DNA of 14,677 nucleotides from Temnopleurus reevesii (Eukaryota; Echinodermata; Echinoidea; Temnopleuroida; Temnopleuridae): assembly GCA_036244855.1 (NCBI GenBank), contig BQKZ01000327.1, positions 35,124-49,800 of the forward strand, read 5' to 3'. Made by a program: the position numbers and the translations under genes. The notes below the pieces were generated by a model. The model ran no database searches, was not told the DNA's origin, and saw nothing but the letters and a program-made list of their open reading frames with translations. Each line of letters starts with the position of its first letter. The stretch's first letter is position 1. Shown here piece by piece: positions 1 to 8,660 of this stretch.

Positions 1-1409
1 CATGCCGGGAAGGCAAAATCAATCGTTACACCTGAACATGTTCATAACATCAAACATTCATATGCCCTGCTTGAATTGAAGATTATTCATTAGAAAGTTC
101 CACTCCTACTTTACAAGAACTATTGTAAAGAAAACATTAGTATTCTAAAATCGTGTTTTATTTACCGTAACAATTATCAAAATCGTTTAGCGAAAGATAG
201 CCAAGTGTTAAAAGGGTGATAAATTTGATTTTTCCCCCCCCCTGAATATGTATTTTTAAATATCCCTATTTTTATGCCAGTGTTCACTTTGTTTACAATA
301 TCTCTGCCCGAAACAATTAGCTATTCTTCATTTATCACATAAAGAAGATCATGATCAATACCATTCAGAAAACATATTGCGTTCTCTGCATGTAAGTCAC
401 ATTCGAAGAATGAACCTCCCATGAAGAAAGCAATGTTAAAGGCAAATCACACCACATGGAATTCACCAATCAGTCCATTGACTGTTTCTGACAATGTTTA
501 CGCACTGGGAATATCTCCTTGTCACCATCAATAAAGTAACCCTCTCAGAAACAGAAATGAAAAATGATGTTTGAGGTATACAAGTCCTAGTTTATCAGGT
601 TCAAAGGAATAATTGAATTTGTTTGTCATTAGTGTAAATTCGTAGAAAACCCAAGTCGTAAATTGGCAAGAGGAGGTCCTGATGAAATCTGAACCGTAAG
701 GTTCAGTTCGATCAGTATAAAGCAAGAATTATTCTTGGAATCTTCACATACAGTTCACCTTCTTTAAAGGTTGCCCAATACATTACTACGTGGCAAAAAA
801 AACCTGGTTAATACACGTACGTGAAGAATTCTCCACCTCTTTAGGATAGAAAACCATTTTGATGTATTTTCATATTGACATTGGGTTAGGATGTGAAATA
901 ACAATATTTTATGCCAATTTCATTTCGATCAATCTCATAGCTGTAAGTATGGGGATAAAGATTTTTTCCTGAAGAAGAATAAAATGATATGATTTCCCTA
1001 AAACAGTGTTATGACAAGCGTATTTACACCTATACTATCTCGCAGTTCTGAGGTCCGAGGTCGGGACATGTCTTTTGGACGGTGATGTTAAATGTCAGAA
1101 TAGGCGTAAATAATATTCTAAAAAAACTCTCCCATCCCACTTTCTCTCTTTGCATCTCTCTAACAAGATGAAACAGTAAATACAATTTTACCTTTCGAGT
1201 ACTTTACATTCAAAGTCAGCTGAAAATTTGTATTCTCTGGAAAAGCGCTGTTTAAATTCATGTATTAGTATCATTATCTAAATTCAATTAGGATTCATCG
1301 TTTCACTTTGTGCCATCCGATAGCATTTGTATTAAATGACGACGATAGAATTCGATTTCCTTAAATTAACAGTATTTTGTGATTTAAAAGATCAGTCATG
1401 TTAACTTAC
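1..1409. other. Non-coding intron sequence after exon B
   Basis: In transcript sense this lies 3' of the exon B donor. I see no second exon in it: open frames are short and lack family motifs. A minus-strand 65-codon frame at 528-725 is kept in both repeat copies, but that follows from the near-identity of the repeat. It contains a homopyrimidine tract (226-242) and a short inverted-repeat unit (1021-1112), listed separately. Confidence 0.7.
1021..1112. repeat. Short inverted-repeat unit (about 92 bp)
   Basis: Fourteen-base arms at 1021-1034 (tatttacacctata) and 1099-1112 (aataggcgtaaata) are inverted relative to each other with 12 of 14 matches. The interior is GC-richer than its surroundings and holds an 8-base palindrome GACATGTC at 1065-1072 inside a possible GTCC/GGAC stem (1053-1056 with 1077-1080). 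It could be a small MITE-like insertion or SINE fragment. No family is assigned and no target-site duplication was identified. Confidence 0.4.
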
Positions 1410-1584
1410 TTTGGTAGTATTTGTAGGAGTCCTCCTCATCTGGTTCGAAGGCGTGATCAGGCTCTCTGAATGACGTCAGACCGAAGTCAGTGATCTTGAG
1501 TACGAATCTACTATCCACCACGCAGTTTGAAGACTTGAGATTCCCGTGTGTAGCAATCACGCTATTGTGCAGGTATAGCATGCC
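1410..1584 (-). CDS. Exon B, kinase-homology domain of NPR-like receptor guanylate cyclase
   Basis: This 175-nt internal exon encodes 58 residues plus one base (phase 0 in, phase 1 out). The acceptor is TTTCTAG just above 1584 and the donor is GTAAGT at 1409-1404. It starts [16 protein letters not shown] at about residues 13-20 replaces the kinase HRDLKxxN loop, so the catalytic Asp is lost, as expected for the pseudokinase-like domain of membrane guanylate cyclases. [14 protein letters not shown] follows at about 22-35. In this family the KHD lies on the cytoplasmic side, binds ATP and links ligand binding outside the cell to the cyclase domain that makes cGMP. The in-frame ATG at 1581-1579 is an internal Met and not a start. 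Exon A, which should precede it, lies 2.27 kb upstream in the correct orientation. The next exon would be beyond the left edge, or is exon C if the window is rotated. Confidence 0.92.
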
Positions 1585-1890
1585 CTAGAAATGATAAAAA
1601 CGATAAAAATCGAAATGCTAAAATATATTTTTTTTTGCAACAGATATCTAGGTCAATCGATCCAGGGGTATCACAGAACTAATGAAATCAGTAACCTAAA
1701 TAAAAGTTAAATCAAGAACAGGCTCCAACCAAGCTCACCCCTAAAGCAGAGACAAGGAATATGTATATACATTATAAACAACTCCATACTATTTTAAAGT
1801 CTTTCCGTGCGATTATTATTATTACAACAGTGTTGAATTTAGCAATAATTTGTAATTTGAGGAGAAATTTATAAAAAGAAGATTGCTTTT

Positions 1891-2271
1891 AACGGGAATT
1901 TGTCAAAAACAAATTTGTTCTCGTCATTACCACGAAATTTTTATATTCTGAGGGCCAATACAATTATTTGTGTTTTTTTTTTCTTCTAAATATAGATTCA
2001 AATCCACCCCTGAATTTTAAAATCAGCGTTTTAATAGAGGAAATGGACAAAACATAGCTGGCTATCTCCGGTCGGCCGTCCAAAGTTCTTCATATTGATC
2101 AATGCCCAAAGCACCAGAGAAGGATTTCAATTTGCTTCTCATGAAAAATATAGCTGGAATCTTGACGACCTTGGGGAAATATTTCAATTTGGCATGATTG
2201 TACTATGAGAGGCAATTTACAATGCCTAAAACGATGAGGGTATAACTCGAGGGATGATGATGACACCTTCT
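1891..2271 (+). pseudogene. Possible decayed kinase-homology fragment, antisense to the gene
   Basis: Read on the plus strand, three pieces occur in the order expected for a guanylate-cyclase KHD: NGNLSKTN (1891-1914, compare HGNLKSSN of exon B), KAPE (2108-2119, compare TAPE of exon C) and GEIFQFGMIVL then EAIYNA after a stop (2173-2226, compare [12 protein letters not shown] and IMYR). A partial FKIS match lies at about 2016-2027. The pieces are in different frames with stops between them, so it cannot be expressed as a domain. Spacing from the first to the second motif is about 67 nt longer than in exons B plus C. The exon B/C boundary is absent, as it would be in a retrocopy. The matches are short and were found by eye with free choice of frame, so chance is not excluded. 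Confidence 0.35.
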
Positions 2272-3416
2272 TCGATGTAAAATAACCAAGTTTGGGGAAA
2301 TTGCGTAAAATAATGTCAAGGGAGCTGTAGAAACTCGTTGGTGTGTGAACAATTTCAGACTAAAAACAAGTGTTTATTACTTATAAAGTGTATAGTTTGA
2401 GAGGTGGTAGATTCGCAATTGTAATAAATGTTTTTGAAATGCACGATATTTGTTTTTGCTCCAAAATTGATCATTTTTTTTATTGCTAGTGTACAGCGAA
2501 AAAGTGCCTTATAATATAGAAGATTTCAAGCAATACTAAATATAAATGTTCGATACAATTGGCTCAAGATATTCTATCATTCTATTGAGACTATTTAATA
2601 ACTCACAAGCCAATTTTGAATGCAAACCAATTGACTTGATAAGTTTTAAATTAGTATCACTAACCAAAAAAGAAGAAAATACTATGTTCTGTTACACGTC
2701 TCAACAACAAAGAGTCATCTATTTCAATGGAATAATCTGAAAATTAATTTAAATGCTCCTTTAAATGGGATTTGAAATCACTGCCGGCTTACCAAATGAT
2801 GATGATCATGATTAACGTTAGCATATTGCAATAGTTATCATTTGACTGTGGCACAGTTGATTCTTGATGTGTTACAAATTATAATCTGCAAAGACTAAAT
2901 CCTCTGTTTTGCCCCTCCTAGGCCTTCGATGAAGCGTTTTCACACATTTTCATCACTTCATCATTTTTCATTGAGCTTTATTTGCATGCCAAACGGTGGA
3001 CGTGCCAAATCAGATTTACCTTCTCCAGATAACATCAAGGCCAACATGAAACGATGCATCAGGAGTATTGAGATGGAAAGAACTGATAAAGGAGGCTGAG
3101 AAGGATTGCTACTTTTTGACATGAAAACCGGTGATAGGACGTCGGGTGTGCAAAGAAGTGGCATGATTTTTAAACATTAAATGCACATTTGGGCATGAGG
3201 TGTGACTAAACGACAACCAAATACCAGCAAGCGAAATAGCTTTGCAAGATTAAGGGAAGGTTCACACTGACACTGTTTACGGTCGAGAATCAACCTTGCG
3301 TGTAGACGTGTTCGGGAGTGCCGTGTTGACAACCTTCGTTTGTTTAAATGTAAAAGTTCCTCCTGTGTGTAGATACCTTGCGCTTTATTGTACACGCCAT
3401 ACACAACCGCTCAAAT

Positions 3417-3447
3417 GCATGCACTAACACGTATACACGCACGCACA

Positions 3448-3490
<43 letters not shown>

Positions 3491-3712
3491 TTTTCTCTAT
3501 CAATATCTCTCACACACACGCACACCTACACACACACACACACACACACACCCAAACCCCACACACATGTCTCTATATCCCTCTCTCTCACACACACAAA
3601 CATACAAACACACAAACACACTTATACACACGCACATAAATACGCACACACAAACACATACGCACACACAAGCAAAAACACAAGCACAAACACATAGCAC
3701 CATGCACACATT
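3417..3712. repeat. (CA)n microsatellite and degenerate CA-rich tract
   Basis: A pure (AC)18 run lies at 3451-3486, a second interrupted run at about 3511-3552, and degenerate CA-rich sequence continues to about 3712 with short CT runs. All long open frames here are Thr/His or Val/Cys repeats caused by the microsatellite. On the transcript (minus) strand it reads as (GU)n and starts about 150 nt downstream of the exon A donor. Confidence 0.95.
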
Positions 3713-3856
3713 AATGCATAACGCGGCATCCAACTGGTGTGAAAAGTGTTGGTCTCCCGCGACTCTCGACAAGATATGGCTCGTTTCATATCTCCGCAAG
3801 ATTGCCGTGAATTTCCTTTTCATCAATTTTCAGTTATGGATGGGAAAATACCTTAC

Positions 3857-3928
3857 CTTGACGATATCGTACATGAGGGAATACTTGAAGAGCTCGTCCA
3901 GTTCAATTGAGTCGTTTTCCAAAATATC
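3857..3928 (-). CDS. Exon A, kinase-homology domain of NPR-like receptor guanylate cyclase
   Basis: This 72-nt internal exon is exactly 24 codons and phase 0 at both ends. It encodes DILENDSIELDELFKYS then LMYDIVK, matching the segment just before the HGNLKSSN loop in natriuretic-peptide-receptor-type cyclases, where the usual text is DILEND, a hydrophobic LDxxF stretch and SLxxDIVKGM. The acceptor is CGACAG after a long CT-rich tract (plus 3931-3966 is GA-rich) and the donor is GTAAGG (3856-3851). Joined to exon B it gives [12 protein letters not shown] with no gap. Family members usually have Trp where this exon has Glu in LDE. The exon coding the preceding part of the domain was not found in the 4.1 kb upstream of it in this window. 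Confidence 0.9.
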
Positions 3929-5004
3929 CTGTCGAAGTGGGAGAGAGAAAAGAAGAGAGAGAAATGAATAATGAATATGGGGATTAGGAAGTGAGGAAAA
4001 TAGAATTGCATTCTCCTTCTCATAGAATGACAAGCGGGATATGAATTCGTATCTGCATGGTAACGTAGTTGTATGGTAAAATTGCATTTGAAAATAAATG
4101 AGAAATGAACGACTCCAGAATCCCACTGAGGGTGGATATGAATAAAATAAATAATACTCTGAAAAAGTATAGGGCTTTCCATTTTATCGGCTCATGTAGA
4201 ATAACACGAAATTACTTTAAGTTATATCCATTTACATAATGTACTTTGCTTTGATACAATGTAAACCAATATAATTATGACGCACATTCATAACATTTTT
4301 TTTAAATTTCATGTAATATTCAAACCTGGCAATAAAGTGTTCGACGTAATTCACCAAAAACTACTTAATGGTACTATTTCGGTAGACAAGATTGTTTGAA
4401 AGGTTACATGAACCGTCAGAACCTGACATTAAAAATAATGACCGGTTCGACTATCTACTTTCGCTGATTTACCAGGACGGATTGACGGTGTATGAATTAA
4501 TACTCTAAAATAATGAGTAAACATTTTCACTCGCGTCCGAGTTAACACTTTCACTCCTTATTTTTTCTCTCGAAAGTATCTGTAATAATTAAAAGTGAAC
4601 AAAGTGACTGGTTTATGACGTAAATGGTGTGTCTTGGGGTAGATCTGCTATGCATGTATGTATGTCCTCTTGTAAAATACCGCGGGCAAGATTACTTTTG
4701 ATCACCGATGTCGTGTCATAATCTTGAAGATTTGTTGCTCATTTTCGTAATGTTTTCGCTTTCTCATTCAACGTTTGCTCGTAGTTAAGCTTGCAGACCA
4801 ATAACGGACTTTCACTCAGAACAATGACGTACAAACGCCCACTCATGCCTTTAAACATCGAATGAAAGATTTGAAAGATTCTTTAGCGACCTGACATTAT
4901 ATGACTGTGATATTTAGTTGTATTTCCTACATGTTAAACAACGCAATGATGCGGGACTAATGCAACTGTGTAAGATTAATCGATGATGATTCATTACTAC
5001 AAGA

Positions 5005-5022
5005 ATCATTCATATGAATGAT
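5005..5022. repeat. Perfect 18-bp palindrome
   Basis: ATCATTCATATGAATGAT is identical to its reverse complement and sits in a run of ATGAT/ATCAT words. It could be a dimer site for a homeodomain-type factor or simply AT-rich chance. No nearby gene start links it to a function. Confidence 0.6.
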
Positions 5023-6090
5023 GAATTTTCTTTGGCAAATTAAAGCCTCTTATTGCCTTTATCTTTGTACTGAATTAAACATTCTCATCAGTTCATTGCA
5101 TTTCTAAGACGCAAGACGTAACGAATTTTACTTTTAAAACACTTCTTAAAGTATAAAAAGGCTTTTACAAGGTGAAGATTTCCAGATTTCTAGATTACTT
5201 ATGAAATACTTTGAATGTCACTTCAAAATTACGCGCCCCAAGGCAGCCATTTCATTCAAGACCAGTCAGCAATTTACAAGAAAGAGCTAAGAAGATGTAT
5301 CCATGTTTCCCAATTTCCGCCTACAAATACTTTCTCACCCGTTTTCCAGCTACCCCCTTAGGCTGCATAGCAAATTGAAATATGGAACGACAGATGCCCG
5401 CGAGTAATCACAACGATAATGGATGTACTAAATCCGGGTTACATGACAGCCCCGACGCAGATACTATCATCTTTCATCCAACTTTCATATATTACCCATC
5501 ACGACCAATTTGGGTATTAACATGATGGTCGTTACAAATGAACAATGATTAAAATGGCACATTAGGGAACCAGATTTAACAATTCCCTTTGTATTTTAAA
5601 ACTTCATTAGTCTAATCTGGTAGTGATTTTGGAAACGCAAAAAAAAAGAGAAAGAAAAGAAAAATAAACTAGGCAACGGGAGGAGAAAATTTAATAAGTT
5701 TTCGTTTTTATCATGAGAATCGTTTCATGTTTTCCGTTTGTCCTTCGTTTTCAGCTAATTTCATAACCCTACAAAACAAGGGAGACGCAGTCAAAACACC
5801 TTTCTCATTTTCCACAACACAATCGAAGTACATTTGCAAAGTATCATTGTTGTGAAAAAGAAAATGTTCAAGAATATATAATATAGCCTAATTAGCGTGA
5901 CGTGAAACAATCATGAAATGACATTGACACAATTACGAAGCATTGACACGGTCATTCCACCTGGAAACGGTAGAGATTGTGTGCTAATGTCCGCTTACGA
6001 ACAGACGCCGTGAAACTTAAGTTACATTAAAGCACAGAGGATGACATTTCATAAATACTTCCTCCAAGAGTTTCATGTTGAAAGGGGGAG

Positions 6091-6091
6091 N
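6091..6091. other. Ambiguous base N, possible assembly join
   Basis: This is the only ambiguous base in the window. It lies in the interval where the exon order breaks (after exon C and before exon A in transcript sense). It could be a single uncertain base or a one-base placeholder where two contigs were joined. Confidence 0.5.
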
Positions 6092-7616
6092 ATATTAATA
6101 TGGTAGTTGCAAACAAAATGGCTTATGTATTGATATTGAAATTTTAACCCATTGCAATGTTCAAACATTTTATTATTAAAATTCCTCTTGAGCTTCTTCT
6201 TCTACTTATTCTTCTTTATCTCCTTGCATATACGCACTTGAATCTTGCTCATAAAGATTTTACAATTTCTCTGAAATCGGGTTTTTATCATGATCAACTC
6301 ATTGTGTTATTATATCACAGTTTGAGGTGTATCTGGATAGGATGCTGATGTCACTTCTTAATGAAATTGCCGTTAAAACGATATAATCTATTCCGTAAAA
6401 TTAAGTCGAACGCCAATTCAATGCTCCTTTTTAATCCTTTTGAAATAGGAACCAGCTTGTGATTGTTATATCCACAAAGTTAAATACATGACGTACGGAT
6501 CTATTGTCCCATGACACACTCTATTGAACGGAAATAGATTATATCGTGTTTGATCTAAATATAACGAAATTGTCACAAATCACGCCATCGAGTTCTTGTA
6601 AGAATCATCTCTTTAAGTCAATGTTCCTACGTTCTTTATATATGAAATGTAAATGTTATCATTTTAAACTGTATATATACTTCGTCATCATCATCTACAA
6701 ACTGCTGAATCAGTTACATCAACCCCTTTAATGTATGATACCCCCATCGATCGGGCCAAAATCATTATTAGTCAAACAAATTTGTTATTCTAAACACTTT
6801 ATTTGAAAATTGTTAATGATAAAAACGGAATTACTAAAGATAATATTTGTTATCTTAAAAAGGTCGGTGACAAAATAGATACTAAAAAGTTGAAAGATTC
6901 ATGCATATTTTATGGATTAATGTCAAACCAAAGCTGTTCTTTACACACATAAATCTCACAATGATTGTGTCGGGTGGGTGCACAAAGCGCTAAGAATTAT
7001 ATGATTCTAGTTGGGTTTGGCAGAAATGTGGATTATGCAAGGGGAGCTGTCAGCATTTTCATCAATGCTATAAATATTTATGATATTCTTGTTCCAATCA
7101 TGAATCCTGAATAGCATTGCTTAGAAATAAGATTACTCTAATAAAGGTAAGGTAAATTATGATATGTAATATGGAACAACTAGCCATCCTACTGCATAAT
7201 GAGGAGCGTTACTGCTTTGACAAGATAAGCCTATAATGTCCTTGTTGCCTACAGCGTAGTAATTCTATGTATATGCACATCTTTATAAAGTTCCATGGGG
7301 AATTTGTTAGTGCAAAATATTCTGGTTGAATAATAGATAGTGATCAATTAAACTAGCCTACTTAAAAAATAAAGGTAACGTACAATTCATCTAAATAACC
7401 AATTACTGGGTATATACATTTCTGTAGGGAAGGATCTAGCCTGCATATATTCATTCTAAAGCCCGATTTATCTTTTGCATCGGTTGACTTTGAATGTAGT
7501 TTCTGATATACAATTATGAATGCCTTCCACATTACGATTAATGAACATCAAATCATTTCCCAGCCAATCAACCAAGAGAACTCCAGTAATTTATATTCTT
7601 GACCGATATTTTAGCA

Positions 7617-7900
7617 TTGATTTGATTTGATTTGATTTTATTCAAACACGGTTAGAAACCCAGTTCAACACATGCTGTTTTTCAATGGGGCCGTGCAGTA
7701 AAATACATTCAATTACAATGGATCACAATTACAACGTGTACAGTATACGTTAAAATACATATAACAAACATAAGGATTCAAAATGAAATATTATACTTTG
7801 AATACATGAATTCGAGTAGTTCAGAAAAAACATCAAAATCTAGACCATTTGAAGATGACGATTTACTGAATTGATAAAATGAAAATTGCAGTTGTGAATA
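7617..7900 (-). mobile_element. Retroposon-like 3' end with (TCAAA)n tail
   Basis: On the minus strand the sequence reads a GTTTGAATAAAA end followed by three to four repeats of a TCAAA pentamer (plus 7617-7636 is tttga repeated). AATAAA directly before a short tandem tail is typical of SINE or non-LTR retrotransposon 3' ends. The body would lie at higher coordinates. The upper limit of 7900 is arbitrary because no 5' end or target-site duplication was found, and no reverse-transcriptase motif is visible. Confidence 0.4.
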
Positions 7901-8065
7901 TAGCTCAGAGATTAGAAATAAATTGGTGATTAGCTTTCTGAAACATAGTCCAACTGCGGGAAGAATTTCAATAAAACAGCATAGTCATTGCTTTCTTAGG
8001 ATGTGATTGGCTAAAAACAATCGGAAGTTCCAGAAAAAAAAATCCCAACTCTTTCAAGGATATAC

Positions 8066-8221
8066 CTTCAGGCATGAGGTCGACATCCTTGATGTAGAAA
8101 ACCCCTTCTCTGTACATGATCTCCTGCAGGATTATACCAAAGCTGTAGACATCTCCTTTCTGCGTACCCCCTGAAGGGATCTCTGGCAGGCGCAGAAGCT
8201 CCGGAGCAGTCCATAATCTCC
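8066..8221 (-). CDS. Exon C, kinase-homology domain of NPR-like receptor guanylate cyclase
   Basis: This 156-nt internal exon has phase 1 at both ends. The acceptor is TTCATTTCTTGCAG and the donor is GTATAT (8065-8060), weaker than the others. With the last base of exon B it forms an Arg codon, then [30 protein letters not shown] and [18 protein letters not shown], at about residues 6-8, is the activation-segment end, and the Asp of GDVYSFG is the conserved subdomain IX Asp. LWTAPELL and [12 protein letters not shown] are hallmarks of receptor guanylate cyclases. Its phase fits exon B or B', and B' lies 5.6 kb upstream in transcript sense. The following exon, leading to the cyclase domain, was not found in the window. 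The donor could sit a few bases away, but GAAG/GTATAT agrees with the family sequence. Confidence 0.92.
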
Positions 8222-8394
8222 CTGCAAGAAATGAACAAAGTGAAAAACAAATTAAAGTATGAATAGTTTTTTTTTTAATTAAAGTGATGTGCATTAAGGA
8301 GGTAATTATCATGTAATTTTTTGTTCTGGCCAATGCGAATTCGTGAATGGACATTACGAATTTTCTCGAAAATCGCCCGCGAATATGGCACTAC

Positions 8395-8660
8395 CTTCAA
8401 GTTCAAGTTCAAATGCATTTATTGAAGTTCATTATAGGAAAGAAGCGTTACAAATACAATATAAGTACAATAAAATACAAATATCTAGGAATACATCTAG
8501 GAATATATTGTTGGCCAGATTGTAAGTCCTGGTCATTCCTGAACATACATGGATAAAGTATTCAAGTGTTGTTTCATACGACGTTACTGAGCACCAAAGG
8601 GCATATTGGATATTTCTTTGTGTATCTATTGACAAAATATCATGGAAATAACACTGCAAA
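8395..8660 (-). mobile_element. Retroposon-like 3' end with (TTGAAC)n tail
   Basis: On the minus strand the sequence reads CTTCAATAAATGCATTTGAAC followed by more TTGAAC-type hexamers (plus 8395-8412 is ttcaag repeats). AATAAA close to a hexamer tail again suggests the 3' end of a SINE or non-LTR element whose body runs to higher coordinates. The minus open frame 8432-8659 shows no clear reverse-transcriptase signature. The outer limit is a guess. Confidence 0.35.

Larger units (their letters stand above)
1..2240. repeat. Terminal direct repeat, left copy (about 2.24 kb)
   Basis: This whole segment reappears at 12449-14677 in the same orientation. It covers exon B, about 1.4 kb of intron downstream of it in transcript sense and about 0.65 kb upstream. 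The copies differ by roughly 30 substitutions, a poly-T/poly-C length change near 226-242, an 11-base indel near 431 and a 1-base indel near 1306. The repeat reaches both window ends, so its true limits are unknown. It may be a tandem duplication, two alleles placed in one contig, or the overlap of misordered contigs. Confidence 0.97.
1585..3856. other. Intron between exons A and B (2272 bp)
   Basis: Exon A ends with phase 0 at a GTAAGG donor and exon B begins with phase 0 after a TTTCTAG acceptor, so this is a matched intron on the minus strand. It holds a (CA)n tract near exon A and a possible decayed kinase-homology sequence on the plus strand near exon B. Other open frames (for example plus 2546-2740, minus 2961-3164 and minus 3177-3404) show no recognisable domain. 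Confidence 0.8.
3929..8065. other. 4.1 kb without recognisable exons between C and A
   Basis: In transcript sense this follows exon C and precedes exon A. If whole cyclase genes were tandem here, it would have to hold the cyclase catalytic exons of one gene and the extracellular, membrane and early kinase-homology exons of the next. None is visible and there is little room for them. It contains an 18-bp palindrome, an A-rich stretch (5639-5667), the window's only N (6091) and a retroposon-like tail (7617-7636). Open frames at 6157-6348 and 6546-6731 have no recognised domain. Confidence 0.65.

Noticed and set aside
528..725. 65-codon minus frame also found at 12966-13163 with identical protein
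   Set aside because: Its conservation follows from the near-identical repeat (only one base differs). It lies in an intron and shows no motif.
1396..1581. Short stand-alone gene starting at the ATG of exon B
   Set aside because: The ATG is the internal Met of GMLYLHNS. The true exon starts at a splice acceptor and ends at GTAAGT, and the frame beyond 1410 is intron.
3378..3971. Long Thr/His-rich open frame on plus strand, and its minus-strand Val/Cys-rich counterparts
   Set aside because: Product of the (CA)n microsatellite. The 3' part is antisense to exon A and has no domain.
6157..6348. 63-codon plus frame with a Leu-rich hydrophobic stretch like a membrane segment
   Set aside because: AT-rich sequence often yields such hydrophobic frames; there is no supporting context.
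3929..8065. Two complete tandem guanylate cyclase genes
   Set aside because: The interval between exon C and exon A lacks catalytic, membrane and extracellular exons and is too short to hold them with introns of this size.
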